Assembly: GCA_947505245.1 (NCBI GenBank)
Contig: CANNIZ010000003.1
Span: forward strand, 1 to 64,000
Direction of reading: 5' to 3'
DNA length: 64,000 nucleotides
Source: Pseudomonadota bacterium
Lineage (GTDB): Bacteria > Myxococcota_A > UBA796 > GCA-2862545
Shown here: piece by piece, positions 35,877 to 44,938 of the stretch
Layout: every line of letters starts with the position of its first letter
Position numbering within the stretch: the stretch's first letter is position 1
Notes under the pieces: model-generated
Seen by the model: only the letters and a program-made list of their open reading frames with translations
The model's database searches: none
Told to the model about the DNA's origin: nothing
Made by a program: the position numbers and the translations under genes

Positions 35877-36923
35877 TTAGACCGGCTTGGTATTGCCGAC
35901 GAAGTGGAACTCCGTGAGGAACCCCTGTTCGTCGACCGTGTGCCGGGACGACACCACGTAGCCCTCTGCGTTCCAGCCTACGCCGTGGTCATTGAACTTC
36001 ACGCGAACGCCAGCTCGAATCTTGGCGTTGCCCGACACGACCGCGACGCCTTTCAAGAAGCCCCGCGCAAGTCGATTGTACTCGGCCTTCGCCATTTCGA
36101 GCGCACCAGCGTCGCTAGAAACGAGCACGTCCGAGATGTACGACGTCTTCTGCCAGACCTTACCGGTCTCGCTCGCCGCGTTCTTCCCACCGCCAATGAG
36201 TTTGACGTCACCCGATCCAGCCTTTCCCTTGACCATCTTCTTGGTGACGTAGTCCCAGCCGTAGACCGTTACGTCCGGCGGCAGGCTCATCGTGGACGCG
36301 CCCCATTCCAGCCGCACAAGCTCGCCCAAGGCGATGCTGACGGGATCCCCTGAGAACTGCACCGACTGGAAGTTGACCTTGCCTTCCGACGCGGTCAGCA
36401 GGTAGTTGTTGCGGGCCGCAAGGCGCTTCAAGAAGAACAGGTCGGGTTCGTTACGCTGGAACGTGTAGTCGCTCTTCGCGCTGGTCGCGTCGACCGTCCC
36501 CGCCGTGCACCCGGCACGACTGATGACCGCGGAGGCGATGTCGCTGTCCTTCATCTTCTCGTACACCTTGGTCGTACGGCTCGCCATCAGCTTGACCTGG
36601 GGATCAAGCGCCACGACGGTCAACTCCCGCCGCGATTTGGCGAACGAGTAACGCACCTCGGTGATGTGCCCCTTGAACAGTGGCACCTTGCTCCCGCTAA
36701 GGCCGACCTCGAAGTCGGACCCGGCGGTGTAGGCCTTCCAGTTCTGGTTCACGAACCCGATCGTCGCCTGAGCGACGCCGATCATGTCAACGTGGTCCTC
36801 GACCACGATCGACACCATGCCCTTCGTGTTCCCAGTACCAGCCTTGAATGCCTGGCCGGCGATTTTGACCTCGTAACCGATGGCATCATTAATCGGCCCG
36901 GAGCGTTGTTGTTCAGCAGACAT
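35877..36923 (-). CDS. eCIS spike protein, VgrG/gpD-like (Afp8/Pvc8)
   Basis: This protein of about 348 aa starts at ATG 36923 behind GGAGG. It is the phage late-control gpD/VgrG N-terminal fold: GYEVKIAGQAFKAG, GHITEVRYSFAKSRRELTVVA (gp27-like strands), then DSDIASAVISRAG and the RNEPDLFFLKRLAARNNYLLTASEGK block. The C-terminal blade region is short (AGVRVKFNDHGVGWNAEGY), so there is no extended effector domain. It forms the trimeric spike that pierces the target. No PAAR tip gene follows in this locus. Confidence 0.92.
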   Translation of the reverse strand: MSAEQQRSGPINDAIGYEVKIAGQAFKAGTGNTKGMVSIVVEDHVDMIGVAQATIGFVNQNWKAYTAGSDFEVGLSGSKVPLFKGHITEVRYSFAKSRRELTVVALDPQVKLMASRTTKVYEKMKDSDIASAVISRAGCTAGTVDATSAKSDYTFQRNEPDLFFLKRLAARNNYLLTASEGKVNFQSVQFSGDPVSIALGELVRLEWGASTMSLPPDVTVYGWDYVTKKMVKGKAGSGDVKLIGGGKNAASETGKVWQKTSYISDVLVSSDAGALEMAKAEYNRLARGFLKGVAVVSGNAKIRAGVRVKFNDHGVGWNAEGYVVSSRHTVDEQGFLTEFHFVGNTKPV

Positions 36924-37004
36924 GGTCAACCTCCACCGGAGAGCGCCCATAGGGGCGCACCCGGCCGTGGATGTCGCGTAGAGGGCGCGACGTGCAGTTC
37001 AGGC

Positions 37005-39311
37005 TCACGAGCCCATCTCGTCGATCGCCTTGAGCAGGTCGACTGTCGCATCGCCACCGCCGGCCCCCCCGGCGTCCGGACGTTCCTTGTGCATGGACGA
37101 AGATTCGCCCTTGCCGCCCTTGTCGGCCTTGTCGGCCTTGTCGGCCTTCCCCGAGGACCCGCTGTCCACGTCAGGTACGGACGACGCGCTGCTCCCGCCG
37201 CCACCGCCGGACTTCGAGCCCCCGGAAGGTGCACCGGATCCTGAGGAGGAACCACCGGAACCACCGGAGCTACCGGAGCCCGAACCGCCCGAGCCTCCAT
37301 CTCCCTTGGGGCCGCCGCCCCCGCCACCCTTCGCGCCGCTGGCGCCTGCAGACTTCGCTGCCCGCTCCGCACCTTCGGCAACGTCCTTGCCAGACACAGT
37401 CTCGGCCTTGTTGGAGCCGCCCGACCCCTTGTCGGAGCCGCCGCCCTTGTCGGAGCCGCCGCCCTTGTCGGAGCCTCCGCCCTTGTCGGACCCAGCGCCC
37501 TTGTCGGCGCCAGCACCCTTGTCGGAGCCTGCGCCCTTCTCGGCGCCGCCCGAGCTACCGCCGCTGTCGCTCTTTCCAGAGCTACCGCCGCCGTCCTTGG
37601 CGCCGCCACCGTCCTTGCCACCGCCGGCGTCACTGCCACCGCCGCCATGATCCTTGGCGCCGCCGCCGCCCTTGCCAGCGCTGTTGTCGGAGCTGTGCTT
37701 CGACTCGCCCTTCGAGCCGTGACCGGCGTCGTTGTGCGAGCTGCTCTTGGACTCACCCTTGCCGCTGCTCTCGGCCCCACCAACCTTGTCGTGGTGAGCT
37801 TCCTTGTGCGTGATTTCCTTCGCTTCGCCGCGCTCGCCCTTGGCGCCCTTGCCCGCATCCGCGTTGGAAGCACCGGAGTGATCCGCGCCCTTGCCGCTGC
37901 TCTCCGCACCACCGACCTTGTCGTGCTTGGCGTCCTTGTGCGTGATCTCCTGGCCCTTGTTGTCGGACTTCTGTTCGCCGGTCGCGATCTCGACCTTTTC
38001 GAACTTGTTCCGATCGCCAGCGGCACCCTTGCCCGCGTCGGCACTCGACGCCTTGGTGTGGTCGGCCGTTCCGCTCGACTTGGCGCCGCCGATCTTGTCG
38101 AACTTCGCGTCTTTGTGCGCGATCTTGATGTATTCGTTGTCGCTCTTGAACTTGTCCGACATGTCGTGCTTGCCGAACTTGTTAACCTCGCCGGTGTTTG
38201 CCTTGATCCGATCGATCTCGTCGAACTTCACCGCCACGTCAACCTTGCCGTACTCGTTGTCGCTCTTGTACTTGTCCGAACCCTTGTGGGCGTCAAACTT
38301 GTTGACCTCACCCGTGTTCGCCTTGATACGGTCGATCTCGTCGAACTTCACCGCGACATCGACCTTGCCGTATTCATTGTCCGACGAGTACTTGCCGGAG
38401 CCCTTGAAGATCAGCGGGTTCTTCTCTTCAAACGCGCTCGGAACCGTCTGCGGAAGCTCGTCCATGTTCGGATCGAACGGAGAGATCGACGGCGTACTCG
38501 CCCAAGCAAGCGCCACCTCTGCGAACGCTGCCGCAATCAAGATCCCGCCCATCACGTCGTCGCGCATGATGACAAGCTCAGTCCCCACGTTGAACGTGAA
38601 GTCAAAGCTATCGAACTTGTCCCGATCCGAGGACTTCGCTTCGAAAAGGTGAGGATTCGCCTTAATCAGCGCCGCCGGTTCAACGCCTTCGCGCTGGGCG
38701 ACCTTCGCGACCGAGTCGCCCGGGCGCGTCGTTACGGTCCCCGCAGACTTCACCATCGACGCAAGGGTAATGGCCTTGTCGGAGCCCCCGCCCGCGAACG
38801 GATCGTTGGTAGCCCGGATTTCCTTAAGGGAAATCGTGCATTTCGCGCGCAGCGGAGTCCCGTCCGCCTTAAACATCATGTAAGAGACGCCGAGCTTCTC
38901 CAACACGCAGATAAACTTGTACGTATTCCAGCCGAAGATGAGGTACGGAGGACGTTTCATGTCCTTCACCTCGTTGGAGCCCTCCGCGAACGACACCGTA
39001 GAGAACATGTCGCGGAGCTTCTTGACCCAAATATCCTCGACGTTGCCGCCGGTATCCGTCGTATCAAACAGCACATCGAACGCGAGCGTCGAAGCCGTCC
39101 CCTGCTTGTACGTCAGCAAAGGCTTTTGATTGGATTCCTTGGATTCCTCGTACGACGCGCCGTCGTCGAGCTTGAACTCCTTCGGGTTGTACTGGAAGTA
39201 GAAGATACGGTCGCCCGCCGACAGATCCTCAGTTTTGGATTTTTCGAAGTCCGAGGCATTCTGCACGTTGAGTTTCGCCAGAAATGCCCGGTTGTGATTA
39301 CCACCAGACAT
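37005..39311 (-). CDS. LysM baseplate protein with long low-complexity tail
   Basis: Residues 1-265 are a standard eCIS LysM/gp53-like inner-baseplate protein (Afp7/Pvc7). These are FQYNPKEFKLDDG, YLIFGWNTYKFICVLEKL, then a LysM domain (about 192-250: VTTRPGDSVAKVAQREGV...). The remaining roughly 500 residues are extra. Residues 304-383 hold two near-identical 40-residue repeats (SDNEYGKVDVAVKFDEIDR, IKANTGEVNKF), then degenerate Lys/His/Asp repeats (EITHKDAKHDKVGGAESSGK), then Gly/Ser/Asp/Lys-rich sequence with GGGSDKG runs to the end. The gene begins within the 3' end of the giant protein gene (14-bp overlap). The tail would be disordered and has no counterpart in standard Pvc7. Confidence 0.9.
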   Translation of the reverse strand: MSGGNHNRAFLAKLNVQNASDFEKSKTEDLSAGDRIFYFQYNPKEFKLDDGASYEESKESNQKPLLTYKQGTASTLAFDVLFDTTDTGGNVEDIWVKKLRDMFSTVSFAEGSNEVKDMKRPPYLIFGWNTYKFICVLEKLGVSYMMFKADGTPLRAKCTISLKEIRATNDPFAGGGSDKAITLASMVKSAGTVTTRPGDSVAKVAQREGVEPAALIKANPHLFEAKSSDRDKFDSFDFTFNVGTELVIMRDDVMGGILIAAAFAEVALAWASTPSISPFDPNMDELPQTVPSAFEEKNPLIFKGSGKYSSDNEYGKVDVAVKFDEIDRIKANTGEVNKFDAHKGSDKYKSDNEYGKVDVAVKFDEIDRIKANTGEVNKFGKHDMSDKFKSDNEYIKIAHKDAKFDKIGGAKSSGTADHTKASSADAGKGAAGDRNKFEKVEIATGEQKSDNKGQEITHKDAKHDKVGGAESSGKGADHSGASNADAGKGAKGERGEAKEITHKEAHHDKVGGAESSGKGESKSSSHNDAGHGSKGESKHSSDNSAGKGGGGAKDHGGGGSDAGGGKDGGGAKDGGGSSGKSDSGGSSGGAEKGAGSDKGAGADKGAGSDKGGGSDKGGGSDKGGGSDKGSGGSNKAETVSGKDVAEGAERAAKSAGASGAKGGGGGGPKGDGGSGGSGSGSSGGSGGSSSGSGAPSGGSKSGGGGGSSASSVPDVDSGSSGKADKADKADKGGKGESSSMHKERPDAGGAGGGDATVDLLKAIDEMGS
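38163..38402 (-). repeat. Two tandem 120-bp repeats in the LysM gene
   Basis: Codons 304-343 and 344-383 encode two 40-residue units differing at few positions (KYSSDNEYGK versus KYKSDNEYGK; KFDAHK versus KFGKHD). A third, more degenerate unit begins at codon 384. It is a recent in-frame duplication. Confidence 0.85.
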
Positions 39312-42300
39312 CGGTGTCCTCCTGGCGCCGGTGATGATTCAGCTCGAGCGCCTGAAGCACAGCTTCAAGGACCTCGCGCTGGAGCGCCGCAATGTTAACG
39401 TTTGCACCAGATAGATTCTTTGTTTGCCCAGCAGCCACGGAGGCGCTGCCTTCAGAACGAGCCTCGGCCGAAGCCTCAGCCATACGAACCTGACGCCGCG
39501 CATCCTCGGACTTTCGGTCCGTCTCCGCGAGGTGAATCAAGTTCATGAGCTTCTGGGCCAGCTTCATCGCCTGGGATGAACCTGCCCCATCGCTCGGCGC
39601 CGTACGCGAATGCGCACGCCGCACACGGGATCCGGACGCCGAAGGCGAACGGTGACTTAGGAATTGTGTTGGGGGTGCCTGCTCTACGGCTCCACTTGTC
39701 ACGCCCTCGGTCGAGGCGCGCGCCGCTTGGGCACCACCGAGGCGCGCGATGCGCTCGACGATCGCTGCGGCTTCGGGAACTTCCCGCTCGATATCGGCCA
39801 GCGTTCCACCACGCTGCAGGATGACCTGAACGACATCTTCGGGCCGATCCGCGCGCGCGAGGGCGGTGAGCAGGCTGCCAGTGGACAGCCGCGGCGGCAG
39901 GTGCGTGGCCACCGGACGCCGGCCCGTCGTCTCCGCGACCGTGCCTGTGATTGCCCGCTTCGCGTAGCCCGGTGTCTGAAGCGGAGCGCCAACCAAATCC
40001 TGACCGTCAACCTCGGCAGCAGGCGCGGCGCGCACGAGAACGCCGGCGTCGTCGTACACCGTCCGGCGTGCTCGAGGCCCGTCAACCGAGCGGTCCGAGG
40101 CGACCTGCTTCCGGTCTGCCGTGCCGCGGGACGTGACGGGGGCCGCACCGTTCAGTCGGCCTAGCGTGCCGCTAAACGAGCGAGCGGGACGCGAGGACCG
40201 CAGTGCAGGCTCCGTAGCCGCAGAGCGCGCTGCTACGGCACGACCCGAAGACGACGTACGGTCCTCCGACCGCTGCGCGCCAGGTTCCGACCGCTGCGCG
40301 ACCGTGGTGCGAACGCCCGCCGCAGGGCGGCGACCACCCACAACTGGCGCCGGAGATTCCTCAGCGTCTACCGTGACCTGGTTGCGCGGAAGCACGAGCC
40401 CCGACGCGACCTCAAACGAGCGAGCGTTACTGGCCGACGGGATCTCAACCCGACCTGTACCGAAGCGATGCGACAACGGCTTGACAGATTCCGGCGCGAG
40501 CGGGGCAAAACGGCCATCCGCCGTGCGCAACGTACGATACCGAACCGCGGTCGCCCCAGCTTCGGCGGCGGGCGCGAACGAGCGTTGCACGATGTGGTCG
40601 AGCGCCTCACCCGTCAGCCCGCTGACACCCGCCATCGCGCGCCGTGCCGGCCGCGTCGACGGAGAATTCGTAACCGCTGCGCGGCGTTCAGCCCGTGCCA
40701 CAGGGCGAACCACAGCCGCCACACGGGGCGCAAGCGAACCCGTCGCTTCGGGAGCAATCGCCGCGTCAGCGGGCCGCGCGAACACGCCTTCGAAAGGTAC
40801 GGTGGCTCCACGGGATGGAGCGCGCTCGAACCGACCCGACACGGAAGCCACGCGGCTGCTGCGAACGCGCGTCGCGCCCGAAACTTCGGCGGGCGCCTCT
40901 GCGAGCGCGCGGCGAATCGCCGGCGACACCGAAACCGACTCCTCGGAACGCTCCATCGCCCGAACGACCGCAGCGACCCGCCCCAGGACCGAAGCCAGGC
41001 TGGCGCGGGTAACGGGACCCGTCGCTTTACCCGACGCACTCGCGACCCGCGACTCGACGGCAGCCAACGGCACGTCTACGTCAATTCGGAAGTCGTTGGC
41101 CGAGACGTGCGGCATCGCAGGACCAACGGCGCGACGTGCGGAACGACGCGCGACAACCTCGGAGGCGGACCGCTGAACCGTCGCTGCACTGACCACCGGA
41201 GGAGCAAACGCTTCCATCCGGCGAGCCGCGTGACGGGTCGATCCCGAGCGAACGGCCGGTGCAGCGCGCGTAGCCGAAGTACGAACAGCGGCGGTACGAA
41301 CAGCCGCGGGACGGACAGTCGCCGACGCGGCTACCGGCGCACCTTCCACGACCTCGGCAGCCGCCGGCCGGGCGAGCACCGCCTCCGGCGAATCATTACG
41401 AACGCGCTTGACAGGGGCAGACGGCGCTTCGGCGCGCGCCGCGACCCGAGCCACCGCGGCGTCCTCCGAAACAGGCGTGACAGCACTACGCGCAGCCACC
41501 CGTTCGGCCAGGACGCTCGACGGGACCGTCACGGCGCTCGAAGAGGCCGACACGATGCTCGTGCTCGAAGAGGACGAAACGGCGTCCCCGGATGCGCTCC
41601 CTGCGCGGGCCATACGCTCCGAAACACTACGCGACGGCCGCGCAACCGGAGCATCCGCGCTGGACTCAACCGCCACGTGCGCCGGCGCTGAAACGTAAGA
41701 AACGGGCGACGGCGCGATCACTCCAGACGCACGCGCGGCAACCTCCGCTCGACGCACAGCGCGCGCAGCAGCGGGTTGCCGAACAACGGCGGCCTTCCGA
41801 AGCGCAACAGGCGCCGACTCAACCTCCGCAGCAGCCGGAACGTCGGATGGGCGGGCCGTCACCAGTTCGCCGGGCGAGGCCACCACCGCCGAGCGACGGG
41901 CACCTACCGCACGCCGAGCACCGCTGCGCTCAGCCGCGACGTGCTCGACCGAAGACGACGAATCGAGGGGAGCCGAAGACGACGTTGGAGCCGACGACGA
42001 AATAGCCGATCGGACTGGCGCGGCCTCCTGCCGCTGCATCGCCCTGACCACCGCCGTCGAACGAGCGTGCGCCATGGGTTCGGCCGCAACGGTGGACGTG
42101 TCGGGCGCCACGGTCCGCGCGATCGCGCGCTGCGTGGGACGGCCCGTTGGGGCCAAGACTTCGACATCTCGACGCGCAACAGCCGCGCGCGAGGCGCCAG
42201 ACAAAGCGGGCATGCGAGCAACGCCAACTCGAGCGCTCACGGACGTCGCAGAAGCTGGTTCCGAGGCCACGCCGACATCTGCGGGCCGTGCAAAAATTGC

Positions 42301-44031
42301 GTCCGGTGCGCCCGTCGCAGGACGAATTGTCCTGGCGGCCGAGCGCTGCGTGCGCACCCGCTCGTTCACCAGCGGTGCCGAGGCATCTTCCCGAACGTAT
42401 CCCGCGACCGGCGCCGATATTGAAGGGCCCATCGCGGAGCGACTGCGAGCGGCGATACGCACCAAGCCCTCAGTGCGCGGAGCGACGCGTACTTCGCCAC
42501 CAACCGGTACGGCGACACCGGCGCCTTCAACGACACCACCGCCCGACGCCGACACGTCGACCACGCGGGACCCGTACGGAGCGGGCGTTGTCCCAAGAGG
42601 ACCGGAAACGGACCGCGCCGTGAGCGCGCCGGCGGAAGTGATGACCGATCGGTGAGGCGGACGTGAACCGGATGCGCCGGCCTTCCGGGCGATCGGTTCC
42701 GACGCGTCCACACCAGCCGCGGCGACTTCGAGTACGGCGGGCGTTACGAACTCGCTGCCCGCAAGGATCGACGCGGCGCGACGTGACGCGCCGCGGCGGA
42801 CGCTGCGACCTGAAGGAGCCTCAAGGGCCGCCGTCCCGCGTTCGAGTCCTTCAGAAGGCGAAGCCACCAAGGCCGCAAGGGCACGCGCGCCGACACGCTC
42901 AGTTGCAGAACGGCGAGGCTCTCCGACGACGCCGACAGAAACGACAGAACGCCGCGGCTCGATCCCGCGGGACCGTGCGACGACGTTGGAGACGCGCTCG
43001 AACGAAGCACTCGGACCCGCGCGGCCGACTGCGACCTGAGTGCGGGCCACGCCGGCCGCCGCCGCCACCACAGGCGACGCATGCGCACCGCGAGCGCGTA
43101 CGGACCTGGGCGAGACCACCGGCGAGCTGCGGCGAGCCATGTCTGCCGGGGCCGCGACTTCAGGTGCTGCATCTTCGAAACGAAGACCGATCAGCGCCGG
43201 GGAGCTGCTAAGCACGGTACGAAGGCCCTTACGGCTTGCACGCGCCGTCATCCGCGACGCCGCCACGCGAGCTGGCGTCTCGGTCTCGGCGGAAGCCACC
43301 TCTTCGACGGCAACCTCGGCGAGGCGACGCTGCGGGCCCTTCAAGCGCCGCACAACCTGCCGCGCGACTTCAACCTGCTCATCCGCCGCGAGCGCCTCGA
43401 TGCCCGCGAGGGCACGCCCGATGACCTGCCGCTCCGCCGCACCTACACGCACACCAGCGTCCGCGACCGCACGCCATACCGGAGCTGCCGCGTCGGCCGG
43501 GGCCTGACGCAGGGCACGAACGAGGGGCCGATCTTCAGCAGAGCGCACGACGACAGACTTCCGAGAAGCCTTCTTTTCGGCTTTCTCCCCTCGGCGAGAA
43601 ACCCAACCAGAAGCTGTTTCCTCGGCCTCGGGCTCCGGCGCATCCGCCAGAGGAGCGACCAGCACCGAATCGGCCAACGCCATGTTCGCAAGAGACGACG
43701 CGCGAAAAGTACCATCAACGCTCCGCGAGCGCCGACCACGGCCGAGCGCCGATGCAGCGGAAGCGGACGCTTCCATCGCGCGGAACCGCTCCATCAGCCG
43801 CTGGCGCGCCCTCAGGCGATCCATGTGGCCGTAGTAGTCGGCGGCGCTGAGGAAGACGAACGGGTCGTTCGAATCGACGGGGCTGCCACCGAAGCCATTG
43901 AACGCCCATGGATCTTCCAACCCGAACCGGGCGAAGAAGGCTGGCGATGTACCGATCGTCGGACGAGTCGCCGCACGGGTGAACAGGCGAGACATCAAGG
44001 CTTGGCCGGGAATTCCACGGACGTTGCTCAT
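39298..44031 (-). CDS. Giant Ala/Arg/Val-rich eCIS-locus protein
   Basis: This 1,577-aa protein lies between the tube and LysM genes, in the slot of the small Afp6 gene. Residues of about 1-85 look folded (TSPAFFARFGLEDPWAFNG, FLSAADYYGHMDRLRARQR). Residues of about 200-1440 are low complexity, rich in Ala, Arg, Val, Ser and Pro with almost no Lys or Cys, built on short blocks such as ARRAV, VARxSA and AAVVRPVAR. The last 100 residues are alpha-helical with coiled-coil character (MKLAQKLMNLIHLAETDRK, NIAALQREVLEAVLQALEL). No family is recognised. Its slot and length would fit a tape measure or tube-lumen scaffold, or cargo, but the Pro content argues against a continuous helix. ATG 44031 has GAGGAAA. 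Confidence 0.85.
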   Translation of the reverse strand: MSNVRGIPGQALMSRLFTRAATRPTIGTSPAFFARFGLEDPWAFNGFGGSPVDSNDPFVFLSAADYYGHMDRLRARQRLMERFRAMEASASAASALGRGRRSRSVDGTFRASSLANMALADSVLVAPLADAPEPEAEETASGWVSRRGEKAEKKASRKSVVVRSAEDRPLVRALRQAPADAAAPVWRAVADAGVRVGAAERQVIGRALAGIEALAADEQVEVARQVVRRLKGPQRRLAEVAVEEVASAETETPARVAASRMTARASRKGLRTVLSSSPALIGLRFEDAAPEVAAPADMARRSSPVVSPRSVRARGAHASPVVAAAAGVARTQVAVGRAGPSASFERVSNVVARSRGIEPRRSVVSVGVVGEPRRSATERVGARALAALVASPSEGLERGTAALEAPSGRSVRRGASRRAASILAGSEFVTPAVLEVAAAGVDASEPIARKAGASGSRPPHRSVITSAGALTARSVSGPLGTTPAPYGSRVVDVSASGGGVVEGAGVAVPVGGEVRVAPRTEGLVRIAARSRSAMGPSISAPVAGYVREDASAPLVNERVRTQRSAARTIRPATGAPDAIFARPADVGVASEPASATSVSARVGVARMPALSGASRAAVARRDVEVLAPTGRPTQRAIARTVAPDTSTVAAEPMAHARSTAVVRAMQRQEAAPVRSAISSSAPTSSSAPLDSSSSVEHVAAERSGARRAVGARRSAVVASPGELVTARPSDVPAAAEVESAPVALRKAAVVRQPAAARAVRRAEVAARASGVIAPSPVSYVSAPAHVAVESSADAPVARPSRSVSERMARAGSASGDAVSSSSSTSIVSASSSAVTVPSSVLAERVAARSAVTPVSEDAAVARVAARAEAPSAPVKRVRNDSPEAVLARPAAAEVVEGAPVAASATVRPAAVRTAAVRTSATRAAPAVRSGSTRHAARRMEAFAPPVVSAATVQRSASEVVARRSARRAVGPAMPHVSANDFRIDVDVPLAAVESRVASASGKATGPVTRASLASVLGRVAAVVRAMERSEESVSVSPAIRRALAEAPAEVSGATRVRSSRVASVSGRFERAPSRGATVPFEGVFARPADAAIAPEATGSLAPRVAAVVRPVARAERRAAVTNSPSTRPARRAMAGVSGLTGEALDHIVQRSFAPAAEAGATAVRYRTLRTADGRFAPLAPESVKPLSHRFGTGRVEIPSASNARSFEVASGLVLPRNQVTVDAEESPAPVVGGRRPAAGVRTTVAQRSEPGAQRSEDRTSSSGRAVAARSAATEPALRSSRPARSFSGTLGRLNGAAPVTSRGTADRKQVASDRSVDGPRARRTVYDDAGVLVRAAPAAEVDGQDLVGAPLQTPGYAKRAITGTVAETTGRRPVATHLPPRLSTGSLLTALARADRPEDVVQVILQRGGTLADIEREVPEAAAIVERIARLGGAQAARASTEGVTSGAVEQAPPTQFLSHRSPSASGSRVRRAHSRTAPSDGAGSSQAMKLAQKLMNLIHLAETDRKSEDARRQVRMAEASAEARSEGSASVAAGQTKNLSGANVNIAALQREVLEAVLQALELNHHRRQEDTDVWW

Positions 44032-44074
44032 GGTTTCCTCAAAACAAAAATCGCGGTGAAAAACACGAGGAACA

Positions 44075-44097
44075 CGGCGGGCAAAAAGCGCCCGCCG
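44075..44097 (-). terminator. Hairpin between tube and giant-protein genes
   Basis: CGGCGGGC / GCCCGCCG with a T-rich 7-nt loop lies in the 70-bp gap after the tube stop codon. It is placed where an attenuator would make tube mRNA more abundant than the long downstream message (inference). Confidence 0.55.
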
Positions 44098-44101
44098 CGC
44101 G

Positions 44102-44938
44102 CTAGGCTACGGTTTCGACGACAAGGCCGCTGTGTGCAATTTCCAGCGTCTCGATGGCAAGTCCAGATGCGGTGGCGTTGAGGGACGGCCCTTCCCACGA
44201 CACCGGCCACGCATCCTTGAACGAGTAGCGACGGATCACTTTGCCGTCGTTGCTCATCAGTGAAATCGCGCCGGACGTTGAGCCCCACCAATCGCGGCTC
44301 ATATCGTTTTCGCCGGGGTCCTTCGCACCCATGGTCGGCTTCGCATACAGGTCCTGCAGGTACAGGTCGCGCCAAGAGATCAGAAACTGGCTCGCGGACG
44401 TTGCACACTTCAGGACAAGGTTTTCCCACTTGCTTTGGCCCGGACGCTTGTGCGTCTTACCATTAAGCCCGCCTTCCTCGATCTCGAAGACGGCAGAGGA
44501 GTTCTTCAGGCCGGAACACTCCTGGAAGTGCCCCACCTGCGCGCCGTTGATCTCGAGCGCAAAGTAGTAGCTGCCGTACGGATCGGGATCACCCTGCGCA
44601 GCGGGTCCCTCACCCTTACCCGTGTGGGGACCGGCCTCGATCTTGCGGAGCGACGCCTTTCCGGCACCCGGCTGAACGCGAACAGCGTCCATGTTGTGGT
44701 GAGAGGCTGCACCGCGACCTGGCTGAACCCGCACACCATCGATCTTATGGTGCGAGTTCGGGCCGCGACCCGGCGTAACCTTGGCCTTTTCGGCCTGGTG
44801 ATTCGAGCCGGAACCCCGTCCCGGTACCACGAGCGACGCTCCGATGGAGAACGACGCCCCCCCTCTGGGCGATTTCGCCGAAGTCGGCTTAGCACCACGA
44901 GGATAAATCGAATATGAACCCGGAAGCTTAGGCATCAT
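44102..44938 (-). CDS. eCIS tail tube protein with N-terminal repeat extension
   Basis: The C-terminal half (from about residue 120) is a gp19/Hcp-like tube protomer: GSYYFALEINGAQVGHFQEC, GLNGKTHKRPGQSKWENLVL, LISWRDLYLQDL, a strand KVIRRYSFKDAWPVSWEGP and a final strand ALETLEIAHSGLVVETV-like. The first roughly 110 residues are unique: a Ser/Gly/Pro-rich segment then four 17-residue tandem repeats (37-104) on the pattern V-x-P-G-R-G-x-x-S. The tube is the channel of the injection device. It starts at the ATGATG overlapping the second sheath's TGA, so it is translationally coupled. Only one tube gene is present, whereas PVC/Afp have two. Confidence 0.9.
   Translation of the reverse strand: MMPKLPGSYSIYPRGAKPTSAKSPRGGASFSIGASLVVPGRGSGSNHQAEKAKVTPGRGPNSHHKIDGVRVQPGRGAASHHNMDAVRVQPGAGKASLRKIEAGPHTGKGEGPAAQGDPDPYGSYYFALEINGAQVGHFQECSGLKNSSAVFEIEEGGLNGKTHKRPGQSKWENLVLKCATSASQFLISWRDLYLQDLYAKPTMGAKDPGENDMSRDWWGSTSGAISLMSNDGKVIRRYSFKDAWPVSWEGPSLNATASGLAIETLEIAHSGLVVETVA
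44627..44830 (-). repeat. Four 51-bp tandem repeats in the tube gene
   Basis: Codons 37-104 encode four 17-residue units. Three begin with VxPGRG and one with VQPGAG, each with a basic or His-rich second half (SNHQAEKAK, SHHKIDGVR, SHHNMDAVR). The units are divergent in sequence but not in length. Confidence 0.85.

Noticed and set aside
39576-43500. Many frames over the Ala/Arg/Val-rich gene as separate genes
   Set aside because: The low-complexity, GC-rich gene gives open frames on every strand; only the 1,577-codon frame has coherent ends, a ribosome site and correct neighbours.
39298-44031. Giant protein as tail fibre
   Set aside because: It lacks trimeric coiled-coil/beta-spiral repeats and a receptor tip, and its position is next to the tube rather than after the I-like gene.
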